Assembly: GCA_918026815.1 (NCBI GenBank)
Contig: CAKJVC010000182.1
Coordinates: 496,001 to 560,000, forward strand
From: Chalara sp. BL73
Taxonomy: Eukaryota; Ascomycota; Leotiomycetes; Helotiales
Length of the DNA: 64,000 nt
Direction of reading: 5' to 3'
Shown: positions 1 to 10,469 of the stretch, piece by piece
Layout of the letters: the number at the start of each line of letters is the position of its first letter
How positions within the stretch are numbered: position 1 is the first letter of the stretch
The notes under the pieces: generated by a model
Seen by the model: the letters and a program-made list of their open reading frames with translations, nothing else
The model's database searches: none
What the model was told of the DNA's origin: nothing
Made by a program: the position numbers and the translations under genes

Positions 1-1502
1 GGGCAGAGGCAGGTCATTCATCCGAATATTTGCTAGCTGGCACTCTTGTTCACCCACACAAAATTGCCGCCATGGTGAGCAGACTGAAGATAAAGTGGTA
101 GAAAGAACGAATCACCAAGCTAAAATTGGTGAAGTGAATATACAGCTGGCCGATAAGGTAGAAGCATATACAATCGAAGTCCTTGAAATTCAAATATTCA
201 TAGATATTCGAAACCCTTTTTGCAGTGCCTTTGCGGCCTTTGAGTACAGGTCAGTAAGGGACTTCATTTTTATTTGATGGAAACTCTGTAATCATACATC
301 TTTGTTGAGCTGCCTATAAGTGTATATGCAACAATATTATCTGATATCTGACTATCCAATAACAGTTTCTGGGCAGAGCTTATAAAATTTTCGGCAGCTT
401 TGTTTCTAAGAAATTGATGTGAAGCTGTTATGCTCTACCAGGAAGGTTTATTGGGGTGCTCTTGTTTTGGCGTGTATTTCAGATGGATTTTGTTAAAACG
501 CTATGTGGCCGACATCATGTTAAACTCATGATTTCGCTACGGATACAATTTACGGGTACGATCGAAGGTTTTACAAAATCCATCCCAAAAAAAAAAAAAA
601 AAAAAGGATTTGGGCTATTTGAAGGTGTGTTAAACATTTTGTTAAACATTTCCTCGAATCTGAGCATGCTACTGCCTCTCATTCATTTATCCGGCTTCTG
701 CCTTGGAATTTTGGTCTAAGCAGAGTTTTCAATATCGTGCTACGGCAACAGTAATTACATACTACACACTCAATTATTCTCTGAGCTTCAGGAGAATTAT
801 CAACCTACTGATGATCTTATGGCTAGTATTACGGAATTCTAGAAATTGAGAACCTGAAAATAGTGAGGCAAATCGATTCTTACCGCTTCTTTGCATTATT
901 CAAGCACCTCTTTCAAGCCCATGAACAGCCTCCTTCGGAATGGTTGGAACCGAGATACGAGCCCTGCTTGAATATTCTAAATTCATTGCTATGCCTCATT
1001 CAAAATTCTTAGTAAATCTAATTTCGGCCAGTTGCTTGGTAGGCGTGCATTAGACATGCTGACGCTGAGGTAAGCCCTTGATGCACCCCTGTGTTTCCGC
1101 TGCAGGATTTAAAGCCAGCGAGAGATCCAGCTTTTCTTTCAGGAATGTCCATTTGATCTTTATTTTTATTTTTTTATTTTTATTTTTTATTTTGTCTTTG
1201 TAGCGTTTTACTACGGTTGGCTAGCTTTTATTCGTAACTTGATACTCCTTTCACGGTTTTTCTTTGTCTTTTCGTCACATTCGCTTAAGAGGTACAATAT
1301 TAGCAGCATCATCGGAGAGTATCGACTCAATTAACTAATACAAAGCGCGGAAGGCTCGCCTAGTAATTTTGAGAAATCGGGCACTATATTCTTCTGTTAT
1401 AATTTGGTTCAACCGTTAGCACTACGACGTTCCCTTTCCATAAAAGCATTTCATTTTTGGGCTTTCGAGATTGTTAGGAACCTTTGAGATACCAAAAATC
1501 CC
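1..1502. other. no gene seen; AT-rich intergenic
   Basis: Only short frames without recognisable content occur here. There is a 19-nt A run at 587-605 and a T/A-rich stretch of ATTTTT-like repeats near 1155-1195. The 3' part must hold the promoter of the monooxygenase gene that starts at 1503. I see no RNA gene or element ends. Confidence 0.6.
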
Positions 1503-3432
1503 ATGTCTAGCACCACATCTTCCAAAATGACACCATCCAAAGTAGTCGTTATTGGGGCAGGTTGGTCTGGTTTGGCGGTAGCGAAGACATACCTTCAGAT
1601 CAATCCCGATGTCTCTCTCACCATACTGGACGATGACAGCTCGGTTGGTGGTGTTTGGTCCGCGTCTAGGGTGTATCCTGGGCTCATTGCGGATTCTTGT
1701 GCTGCGGTCTTCGATTATTCAGACTTCCCGATGCATAAGAATTTGGGACTAAAGAAATGGGCAGATCTCTCTGGCGACAAGGTGCATGAATATCTGGAGC
1801 TCTATGTAGATAAATTTGACTTGCGCAAGCGGTGCCGGTTGAACACCAGGGTGGTCAAGGTAGAAAGGGAAGAGGACAACCTCTATGGCGTCTGGAAAAT
1901 TGAAGTTGAGGTTAAGAAGGACTTCGAGGAATACACTGTTAATGAGATCTTGACGTGCGATAAGTTGATTGTGGCAACTGGTGTCACATCGACACCGAAT
2001 TTCCCAAAGGGGCTCGTTTACAAGAATTTCGCAGGGCCAGTTATGCACTCGCGGGACGTGGGTGTGAAGCACAAAGCCCTGCTGGCAGATGAAATCAAAA
2101 GAGTCACAGTAGTGGGAGGGAGCAAGTCTGCTATTGATGTGGTATATCTCTGCGCCTTGGAAGGGAAAGAAGTCGATTGGGTCATCCGCGAAGATGGTAA
2201 TGGTCCTATTTTACTCCTCGATCCGCGGGTGCATGGTATCCATGCTGCAGCCATCAAAGCCTTGCGCGCGACTACTATCGTTGGCCCAAATATTCTCATA
2301 CAAAACGGCTTCTGGTATCGATTCTTTCACTCTCGTAAGTCAGTCATAGGGCCAAAATTGCTCCAGTGGGCATTCGATTATGGCTCAAAGTCCACCATCA
2401 AAAGCTTCTACGGGAGGAATGAGAATACAATGAATATTGCCCCCGATATGCAAGAGTATGTCCTTGTCCTTTTGGGATCTCGTCACCTAAAAAGCCCGAG
2501 ATCATTCTAATAATGACTTTAGGCTCTTCTGGTGTAATTCTGGCGTTTCTGTGGTCCACGATATGAAATTCATGGACCTCGTCGCGGACGGAAAACATAT
2601 ACACGTACATCGTGCCTCTCCGATCTCTCTCCAACCGACTACCATCACACTGTCCAACGACAGCGTTCTTCCCTGTGACGCCGTTGTCTTCGCGACTGGC
2701 TGGGCGACCAACCAACCGAGCATCTTTTCCCCCACCCTCCTTCCACGCCTTGGTCTTCCTTTCTCAGTCGCAGACCAAGATCATGCTTCCGTCACCCACT
2801 GGTCAGCGCTCGAGGCCTCTGCCGCGGAGCGAATTCATGATCTCTTCCCAATCTTGGATCCACCGGAACATGTCAAAGAGTATGATGAGCAGAGGAAGAA
2901 AGAACCCAGCGTTACGCCCTTCCGCCTCTTTCGTGGAATTGTTCCGCCAGAAATGGCGTCCACAGGCAATCGTGACTTAGTCGTTCTCGGAACGCTTCTC
3001 AATACAGCAATTCCTACCTATTCTGAGATATCCTCTCTCTGGTCCGTGGCCTACCTCGAGGACCTACCCTTCGCCAAAGAAACGTCCGCCTCTCTCCAGA
3101 ATCTAGAGAAGATGCAAAAAGACGTGGCACTTATGAACAGTTGGGGTTTTGTAAAGACCAGATGCAGAGATTTCCCGTATTTAGATGGTAGTCAGGAGAT
3201 CCAGGACTTTATGGATTTGTTGGTAAGTGATCTCGGGTTGGAGGTTATGCGAAAGAAGAGAGCTGCGAGGAAAGGGTTTCAAATTTTGGGATTGAGGGGT
3301 TGGGTGAAGGAGTGGTTCACACCCTATGTGGGAAAGGATTATAGGGGTTTGGTGGACGAGTATATTGAAAGGTGGAACCTGAGGGAAGGAACTACATCTG
3401 CGAATGGAAATAAAGAAGCGAGCAAGAAATAA
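1503..3432 (+). CDS. FAD-dependent (flavin-containing/BVMO-like) monooxygenase
   Basis: Two exons, 1503-2455 and 2523-3432, flank a 67-nt GTATGT...TTTAG intron and encode about 620 aa. An N-terminal Rossmann motif (GAGWSG, residues 18-23) binds FAD. The fingerprint FAGPVMHSRD (residues 176-185) fits the FxGxxxHxxx signature of flavin monooxygenases and Baeyer-Villiger enzymes. A second dinucleotide site (VVGGSKSA, about 203-210) would bind NADPH, and an ATGW motif lies at 375-378. These enzymes add one oxygen to a soft nucleophile or ketone, using NADPH and O2. The substrate cannot be read from the sequence. The second glycine motif is GGSKSA rather than strict GxGxxG, as in many fungal members. 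The start ATG has an upstream stop-rich leader; an alternative Met lies at codon 9. No biosynthetic partner genes are adjacent. Confidence 0.88.
2456..2522 (+). other. intron in monooxygenase gene
   Basis: The donor is GTATGT and the acceptor is TTTAG. Removing 67 nt joins a GAG codon and restores the frame into the second exon, which continues with LFWCNSG. Confidence 0.9.
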
Positions 3433-3891
3433 ACATGGATTTAGCAAGGTGTTTGTTGGGGAATAGAGAGGTAGATGTTGATATTAAAGGGTCAGCGCTC
3501 TGGTAATGTGGAAAATTCCTTCATTGCTTGCTCTGTGACGTTGCGTTGTGGGACTTATATCAAGGTACTGAGATATGCTCACGGCCAATGATGTTAAGTT
3601 TAATATGAAAATTAAGGTCACTAAAACAAAGCCGCTCAGCCACTGTAAATAAGCGTCAGAGCCTTCCGAGCAACAGAATGATAGGCAGAGACAGCCAGAT
3701 AGTAGAATTACGACTAAGGCTGAATACAATCCATATATGCTCAACCCATTCTACCCTGCGAGTATTTATAAGTGGAATAACGCTTGATTCGCCGTTACAA
3801 GCTCCCGTGACTCGCCCTTTGGGTTCCATACTGCTTAAAAGTGACCTTCACAGTACTCTCACCTTTCCATTCCTTTCGATGCCTGCGTTGA
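3433..3891. other. intergenic; no gene seen
   Basis: This is the space between the convergent monooxygenase gene and the small minus-strand gene. Only short uninformative frames are present. It should contain both 3' ends. Confidence 0.5.
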
Positions 3892-4389
3892 TTAGACATC
3901 TTCCACACCTTCAACAACATACAACTCCCGATACCACCCCAAATGCCTGAAAAATACCGCCTTCTCCGGTAGCCACACCTCGATCTCCTGACCCTCATTC
4001 TCCGTGTTTCCCTTCCTCCTCTCCTTCTCAATCTTGCCAATACCGGGGAGAAGCACAGGCCTCATCTTTGCCGTTCCTCCTTCTGTCGAAAGCTCCGCGT
4101 CCGCCAACCAGGTAGCGATTTTGATATCCGCCATCGTCTTGAAGGACGATAAGACTGAGTTGTGGTAGAGCCTTGCAGAGATCAGCTTGACGCGCCGTGC
4201 GAACAGCGGGATGGGCATTGTGGTTATTTTGCTGTTTGGGTATATTTGTTGGAGGAAAGAGAGTGGCGGGGTGGCCACGGGGATGGAGAGGAAAGAAATG
4301 CTGAGGCTGGAAGGATTGAGCACGAGGATGTCTGTTTTTGCTGAATTTTCACAATTTGCAGGGTGTGAGTTAGTGCGTTTGAAGAACAT
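3892..4389 (-). CDS. hypothetical protein
   Basis: This is a single open frame of 165 codons starting with ATG and ending in TAG. I do not recognise a domain. The C-terminal half, after an internal Met in 'KTMADIKIATWLADAEL', has an ordered composition: KMRPVLLPGIGKIEKERRK, then EVWLPEKAVFFRHLGWYREL. It ends in a short hydrophobic-acidic tail. The N-terminal third is Ser/Pro/Ile-rich and less convincing, so the true start may be an internal Met (for example MPIPLFARRVKL). No signal peptide or clear membrane segment is seen. It could be a lineage-specific gene or the 3' exon of a longer one. Confidence 0.45.
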   Translation of the reverse strand: MFFKRTNSHPANCENSAKTDILVLNPSSLSISFLSIPVATPPLSFLQQIYPNSKITTMPIPLFARRVKLISARLYHNSVLSSFKTMADIKIATWLADAELSTEGGTAKMRPVLLPGIGKIEKERRKGNTENEGQEIEVWLPEKAVFFRHLGWYRELYVVEGVEDV

Positions 4390-5361
4390 CTTGCACTAGC
4401 CTTATATTGCCTCTTCGTAGATGTTAGTGAATTGTAGCTGCTGCCTTGCTCATGCAGTAGACGGTTCAGGATACGGATGGCTTACACAGGGCAGGAGATG
4501 TTTGAGTGGCGATTGAGACGCGGGATGATTAGAGATGCTGTGAGTGTAGTGAGGGAGGCATTTATAAACTTAGAGTCGCAGTTTGAAGATTTACTGTTCC
4601 TCAGAAGGTATTCACTCGAGAGAATCGGTCACCAACTCTGAATAATTCACATGCTCGTCTAGCTTGACATTAGCAACAACGCTTCAGAGGATTTTCTTCA
4701 AAATTTCCTAGTCCTCACTTTCATTCACTATTCCGGAATTTCTGACCCCCTACCAGAAGCCTGTCGTTATCAACACAGGTTATAGCAAAACATTCATGAA
4801 GCATCAAACTCTTAGCTATACTTGTTAGTGTGTTTTCTCTAGCTATTGATTTGATATAGAAGTAAAAGCTTCAATGCCCTGTCATTGCCATATCTGGAGA
4901 AGGAATGCCTAAACGAATTCAGAGCATGACTTCAATGACAATTCTATTCATAACCTCAAAAGCCCCTGAGGTTACCGAGACCACGTGACCTTCGATATCC
5001 TGAAGATTATGGTTTGGCCACTCCTTACTCACCAATGAACCCAAAGATCAGTGATAGGAATGGTGAGAGTATAAGAAGGCAGCAGTAATTATGTCCTATC
5101 CGATCGATTGGGACAAGACTTTTCTTTGCCCCCTTTACAGCTTTGATAATTTCTCCGATTGCTCCGCTTGTATAGTCATACCTCCATGCACCCCGGATTC
5201 CCGCAAATCTTAACCATTATTTCATGTGCCGTTGAATTCTGCCTATAGAATTCCCAGAAGCGACTCTAAGACTAGGCTTCTTTTCAAGTCAAAATACTGT
5301 ACTTCTGGTTTGTGTTCAATGCTGACGCACTTGTTGCATTGATACTTCACTACATAGCACC
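4390..5361. other. intergenic; no gene seen
   Basis: About 1 kb upstream of the minus-strand hypothetical gene and left of the transposon. No frame over 60 codons stands out. The composition is AT-rich, and no repeat or RNA gene is recognised. Confidence 0.5.
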
Positions 5362-5363
5362 TA

Positions 5364-5388
5364 CAGTACTAGGTCATAAGTCTTCGCG
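5364..5388. repeat. left terminal inverted repeat of Tc1-like element
   Basis: It begins CAGT immediately after the TA target site and shares the block AAGTCTTCGCG (5378-5388) with the right end at equal distance from the terminus. The ten bases between the two matching blocks differ from the right copy. Confidence 0.8.
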
Positions 5389-5522
5389 GAACACCAAAAT
5401 CAATTCCGACACCCACCAACAATTTATTAAATAACTTTCCAACCACTTATTCAATTGATTTGATTTTGATTGCAAATAAATGACAAATAAGGCCAATTTC
5501 ATGCACTCCACCCCTGAATCCC

Positions 5523-6641
5523 CTAGTATTTTGTATGCCACCCATTTGCTTTGATCACAGCCGCAACCCTGTATGGCATACTATCCGCAAGCTGTTCAAA
5601 TAAACTATCAGGTAATAAGTCCCAGGCTTCAATTAAAGCGTTTTCTAAAGCTTTGATAGCATCTTCTCCTTTTCCCATTCCCTCAAGTTCTGGATGCTTT
5701 TGTAGAACGAGCTTTTTAAGGTGGTACCACACGTGTTCAATAGGATTCAAATCGGGAGAGAACGGCGGCCAATCAGTCACTGGTATTGCGTTATCCACAA
5801 ACCAATTAGTAATTGCGCGAGCTGTATGAATAGGTGCGTTGTCGTGCATAAAAGTAAGGCCGGGTTGCCAACAAGTAGGTAATTGATCTTCGAGTACTTC
5901 GAGGTACGAGCGTGCAGAATAGCCATGCTTTTTTGCTTCAAAGTCACGGTTCAATAAGTATAACCCAGACCGTTGAATCTTTCCAGCAATAAACCAAAAA
6001 CAAGCCCATACCATTACTGATATCTCTCTGCTTTTAGCGTACGTTGATACCATGCGTGGTTCCCATTTTTCAGCAGCCGTACGAAAGCACCATTCCCCTG
6101 CGCGGCCCTTTCCGCGCTCTGCAGAACACTCATCACTCCACATGTATTTTCTCCAGTCGTCGAGGGTCCATTTCTCTCGAGCTTTGCACCAAAGATACCT
6201 TTTTCGAGCTACTTCAGGTGTAAGGGCCGGACGTTTTTTGCAACGCCAGTTATAGATGCCGGACGGCTTGAGCATACGCTTCAAGGTAGAGTCGCTGTAT
6301 TCCCAGTTCATTTCTTTCCGAATCTCGTTGTACGTGTGTTTTGGATGTTGGCGTACGTGCCTTACAAGACGACGTACATGATACTCGTTCCAATCTTTTG
6401 GCCGGCCGCTGCGAGGTAAAGATTCTCCTTCGTTGCGTAGTGAGTCGATTTTTAAGGTGCTGCGAACAGTCGATTCAGGCTCATTTAGGACCTTCGCGAT
6501 CTCGTCGGGTTTATGGCCGAATAACGCACCCCCAATAATTTGACCTCTTTTGTGAGGAGTTAAAGGCTTCTTTTTGACCTTATTTGAAGATATAGGGCCT
6601 AGAGGGGTACGTGAATTAGGCATATTGTATGATTGTTGCAA
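5523..6641 (-). CDS. Tc1-like DDE transposase (DD34E)
   Basis: The 372-aa intact frame lies inside the element. The N-terminal third has helix-turn-helix character (about residues 30-120), with an SGRPKDW basic linker between the two HTH parts. The catalytic triad is visible: Asp in WSDEC, Asp in FMHDNAPIHTA and Glu in SPDLNPIEHVW. Exactly 34 residues separate the second Asp and the Glu, which is the Tc1 rather than mariner (DD34D) spacing. The enzyme would cut at the terminal repeats and reinsert at TA. An in-frame Met also occurs at codon 6 (MPNSRTPLG). No stop or frameshift is seen, so the copy could be functional or recently arrived. It shows no obvious repeat-induced-mutation stops. Confidence 0.95.
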   Translation of the reverse strand: MQQSYNMPNSRTPLGPISSNKVKKKPLTPHKRGQIIGGALFGHKPDEIAKVLNEPESTVRSTLKIDSLRNEGESLPRSGRPKDWNEYHVRRLVRHVRQHPKHTYNEIRKEMNWEYSDSTLKRMLKPSGIYNWRCKKRPALTPEVARKRYLWCKAREKWTLDDWRKYMWSDECSAERGKGRAGEWCFRTAAEKWEPRMVSTYAKSREISVMVWACFWFIAGKIQRSGLYLLNRDFEAKKHGYSARSYLEVLEDQLPTCWQPGLTFMHDNAPIHTARAITNWFVDNAIPVTDWPPFSPDLNPIEHVWYHLKKLVLQKHPELEGMGKGEDAIKALENALIEAWDLLPDSLFEQLADSMPYRVAAVIKANGWHTKY

Positions 6642-6688
6642 AAGGGTTGAAAATCAATTGATCGCGAGACGCGAATTTACGTGATTTA

Positions 6689-6713
6689 CGCGAAGACTTT
6701 TGGTGGGGCACTG
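6689..6713. repeat. right terminal inverted repeat of Tc1-like element
   Basis: Read on the minus strand it begins CAGT after TA and has AAGTCTTCGCG 14 nt inside, mirroring the left end. Confidence 0.8.
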
Positions 6714-6715
6714 TA

Positions 6716-7858
6716 TCTGGAAACTAGAGCCCTTATTTGTAAAAGCTGAAGCCAGTAATATATGGACCAATTTTATATTCATTGAGTGTATTACCTTTGC
6801 AATACTTTTCTCTATGTTTCCTCTCTCAATGCCAGATCTTTCGCTAACACATAGCAGTTCGTAGCCGTACAAGGTGGATGCCGTGTAATTAAACCTTTGT
6901 TTTGGACCAAGCAATTGACAGCCATATGAAAATGAGGGACTTTAAATGAGCTCTAGCTTTGGGCATCTAGGAATGATATCACATTTTACAAACCTACATT
7001 GCAGCAGGTATCTCTTTTTTTCCCTCTGTTTTCCCTTCCAAATTTTTTTTAAATCCCCCACCCCCTCCAAAAATCTGCACAGTGTTTTCAGTTCAGCCTA
7101 TGTCTGTAATCATTCTGATATCGATGCCTGACCTAGTTTTGGCTTTCGGCGTAAGCGCACACCTACACACCTAAGCTTCAATACGAGTAAGCAATATATA
7201 TTTACTTCCATCTATACACCAAAACAGTCTTTGCACACAGGCACACACCAAGTCACCCGAGCAAGAAATGCTAATATAATAAGAGCTCTCGTGATGTTAC
7301 ACCGCACAGACGACGGCTACGCGTTCATCCATTGTCTCATCAAAAAGCTTAAGTCCGGCGCGGAGGCTTAGTTCAGCCTCCGTTTCCATCGCACATCAAT
7401 GTCATTTCATATTGGTGATCACATCCAGAACCCATATATTCTCGTATCCCTCAACATTTTCCGTAAAAGGAAGACAGCTCGTACGGCTCCTCATTTGGCA
7501 TGCAAGTGTCTCCCCCACCTTTGAGATCTGCCGGCGATCACCTCCATAATTCAAGCATGCCAAGCCAGGCCTCCGCCACCCCACAGCTCCGGGAGCTACT
7601 TCTTATTCTGGGCTGTTCGCTACATTCCTCCTACCAAACTTCTAGTAGAAAAGTTGACTTTTTGTTAACGGAGGATTTGGGTAGAGAATGTCAGAATTTA
7701 ATAAGATTTGCAGCATACGAGCTGATGGGACAGTGATACAGGCTACGTGAGGGTTGAGGTTGCAATGATGCATGATCGTGAGAATACGAGGTCAGCGTCA
7801 TTGACGTAGTACACCGCACCGTTTCCCGCATCTATCGGCTCTTGTAGATCGTCGAGTA
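6716..7858. other. intergenic; no convincing gene
   Basis: A minus frame at 6654-6914 overlaps the transposon end and is not convincing. The rest carries pyrimidine-rich stretches (about 7015-7070) and no recognisable gene. Confidence 0.5.
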
Positions 7859-7868
7859 CATATAAGAG
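7859..7868 (+). promoter_or_regulatory. TATA box of secreted-protein gene
   Basis: CATATAAGAG lies about 90 nt before the ATG at 7954, with a short CT/CA-rich leader in between. The spacing fits a classical TATA promoter and suggests a strongly regulated gene. Confidence 0.5.
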
Positions 7869-7953
7869 GTGATGCGCTCCTCCAGCATTTAAGATCATCA
7901 TCTGCAATCTTCAGGTCATACCAACATCAACTACATCTCTTCCAATCTTCACG

Positions 7954-8658
7954 ATGCGATCATTCATCGGCGCCGTTCTTGTTGCGGCTTCAGCTATCCC
8001 AGCTCTGGCTCAGAGCAACTTCACACAAACACAAGTCGTTGATCAATCCGCCGACTTCAACCTCGTCGTCATCTCAGACGACGCAAATATAAACGGCAGC
8101 CTTCTTGGAGCATGCCACAACGGCGCCGCACATGAAGGGCTCTGCCTGGTCGACAGTTCCTACGATCACACCGCCAACTACGTCTCATTCCAATTCAACA
8201 CAACCCGCAACATCTGTACCGAGACGAACGAAACTGGTACTTTCCCTATTTCTTGTAACGATCCGCCCATTAACGCCACTATCGGGCAAACCGGGCTCTT
8301 GACCTGGTGGCTTCAGTTTGGCGGTGATTCCGAGCCCGCGAGAGTCTCTCAGGTCTTCAGTCTGAGCTTCTATCCCAGTACCAATGTCCAGCAAGCCCAG
8401 ATTGATTTTGGCGTGTATGGCGTGGGCACATATGTTGCTTTTGATGAGAATAGTCTCTTGAATATTCAGAGCTATGTGGATGACACGCTGGAGCCCGCCT
8501 ACCCGGTGCCGGGATATCAAATTGTGCTTTATAGGTGGTTCATCTGCAAGACGTACTTTACTGGATACAGGTATACTGCTTTGACGTGGGTCGCGGGACC
8601 AAATCCTCCTCAGAACCCGACTTGTCAGAGTGTGGATATCAAGAGGGTTTTCGTCTGA
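7954..8658 (+). CDS. secreted protein, DUF7907-like
   Basis: The 234-aa single-exon frame has a clear signal peptide: a short basic N-terminus, a hydrophobic core and a cleavage site near IPALA/QS at about residue 19. The mature part has several N-glycosylation sequons (NFT, NGS, NTT, NET, NAT) and about eight cysteines. The order FNLVV-x-SDD..., ACHNGAAHEGLCL, then a C-terminal YRW...YRYTALTWV block resembles fungal secreted proteins of the DUF7907 type. That assignment is from memory of the family pattern and is moderate. The role is unknown; such proteins are extracellular and often differentially expressed on host or substrate. A TATA box lies upstream. Confidence 0.8.
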   Translation: MRSFIGAVLVAASAIPALAQSNFTQTQVVDQSADFNLVVISDDANINGSLLGACHNGAAHEGLCLVDSSYDHTANYVSFQFNTTRNICTETNETGTFPISCNDPPINATIGQTGLLTWWLQFGGDSEPARVSQVFSLSFYPSTNVQQAQIDFGVYGVGTYVAFDENSLLNIQSYVDDTLEPAYPVPGYQIVLYRWFICKTYFTGYRYTALTWVAGPNPPQNPTCQSVDIKRVFV

Positions 8659-8766
8659 GTTTGAGGGCTTCTTGCTCCTGTAATGGAGCAGAGAAGAGCC
8701 GAGGCGGCGAGATATTGGTTCATAGCGCGATTTAGTCGAGCAGTAATACTAGCTAATAGTTTAATC

Positions 8767-10469
8767 TTAATTCGATATGAAATTATCATAATTTTGTGTA
8801 GCCGTGATTTCAGTATCTTGCGACTTGCTACTGGAGACCATTTTGGCATAGATATGGGTGTTGACTTCTTGTAAGAAGTCACGATGGTCAAGGCTGCGCA
8901 TCCTGTCGGGCCATGAGAGATTTTCGAAGATGGCCTTGATTTCTACCCATGTGTGTATGTTGTGTTCTACCATCACACACGCCATTGCTTCTGCAAATCG
9001 GCTCTTTTCGTCTGAAACAAGTCCACCGATGAACATGGTCCAGAGAACGATCTCTATAAGCGAGTCTTTGATCGGTACCCGGAGTGAAGAGTCGGAATCC
9101 ATGAGATCCTTGACGAGTTCTCTGATCAGCGGTTGAGCTTTAAACGTCGAAAGTGATACATGGCGGACAAAGTATTGATAATAGACCCTTGCGGCCACGC
9201 ACGCTGCTTTCAGAATGAGTGATTCAAGAGTAGTATTGCCGTTTGTCAATATATCTTGAAGTGCAACCAATCGCCGTTCGACATCTGATCGAAGGTTTCG
9301 AAATCCCATTGTATGAGAAGCGTTGGACCCAAGCCGGGCTGAAAGCCTCTCGATAGTGTTGGATAATCCAGTCATATCCTTGAGTATGAGACGTAGTTCC
9401 TCCTCCAAGTCGGAGCTCGGATCAATGACGATACTCGTGGTAGGAACCTCAAAGAATGGCTTTGTTCTCCATATGGTAGACGAAATATCGTCCATGCTAT
9501 TCAAGTCAGCAGCAGCGTGAAAGGCGGTGAAACGAAACACTCACACAGTACAAAGCATCTTCAAAACTCCATCCATACCCAACTTATCCAAACCTCCCCT
9601 GCTTTCAACCATGCTGTGCAAAGCTTTCATATGAAGTTTTGGCTCACTCTCGTCATCTAACGTACCCTATCGGAGGCGGAAGTTAGCTCACCAATCAGCC
9701 TTGTACAAGTCAAAACCACTTACTGGTACACCAGAGCCTGCGAGCATAATGACGGCAGCAATGCTCGCATCACTAGTTGCATCTGCCGATCGAAGCGTCT
9801 CATTGACTGCACGCATACATTGACCTTTATGATAAAGCGTAAGCCTGGACCAGGGTTGATGGCGAGCACGATCCCAATGAGCACAAGAATATAACAGCAC
9901 CGCCTCAAGCATGACGCGCTGTTGAAGCGCGCCTTGAACCCACTTAGTGATAGTAGAGTTGGGCTCTGTCCAATCCTCGAGAGGTGTCACGGTCGGTGCT
10001 AAATTGATTGCCCCTAGACACCGCAGATTTAGTCATCTTGATGAAGAAATATATGTGGCTCAATTGAAAGGCTCAACTAACAGTGCTTGAAGAGGGTTCG
10101 TTCAAAGGGATGGCTGGCACGCTTGAGTGATTGGAGAGGATTATAATCATCAACATGCAACTCTATGTATGGTGACACATTTTTGCTGGAAATTAGAGAG
10201 GCTTGGAGGTAAGCCTTTGGCTCTACGTCAGAGACCTCATTGGTTGGTCGATAAGGTATTAGAGGACTCGCCGTCGAAGAAGGCGATTCCCCACGCGTTC
10301 TATGCACAAGGTCTTCTCTTTTCTGGAACTGTTCCACACGTTCTGCGCGTTGTCGTTGACGGAATCTCTTCATGGCAGTTGACCTAACTAACTTCCGGGC
10401 CGCTTTATCCGTCTCCAACGGGCTCCTCTCAAAATGTACGAAGGTCAACTTACCAGCCGACTCAGACAT
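8767..10469 (-). CDS. fungal-specific TF-domain protein lacking a Zn2Cys6 cluster
   Basis: Four exons (10469-10082, 10013-9724, 9666-9545, 9496-8767) join in phase to about 509 aa. All three introns have GT-AG ends and good branch sites (TGACTAA, GCTAAC, CTGAC). The N-terminus has the FVHFERSP...RKLVRSTAMKRFRQRQR pattern seen in fungal-specific transcription-factor-domain proteins (Fungal_trans_2/DUF3468 type) that have a basic segment instead of a zinc cluster. The middle exons give WVQGALQQRVMLEAVLLYS...HKGQCMRAVNETLR, and then HSMVESRGGLDKLG, a typical block of this family. I see no DNA-binding cysteine cluster, so it may act as a cofactor or bind through the basic region. It could be related to accessory or secondary-metabolism regulators, but no target cluster is adjacent. 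Confidence 0.82.

Larger units (their letters stand above)
5362..6715 (-). mobile_element. Tc1-like DNA transposon, complete, with TA target duplication
   Basis: A 1350-bp element (5364-6713) is bounded by TA dinucleotides at 5362-5363 and 6714-6715, the target duplication expected for Tc1/mariner insertion. Both ends begin with CAGT read inward. An identical 11-nt subterminal block, AAGTCTTCGCG, lies exactly 14 nt in from each end (5378-5388, and as reverse complement at 6689-6699). The remainder of the inverted repeats is imperfect. A single uninterrupted transposase frame fills most of the inside. Flanking DNA on both sides shows no recognisable gene, so no obvious host gene is broken. Confidence 0.9.

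Noticed and set aside
5523..6641. mariner rather than Tc1 assignment
   Set aside because: The spacing to the third catalytic residue is 34 and the residue is Glu, so it is DD34E and not DD34D.
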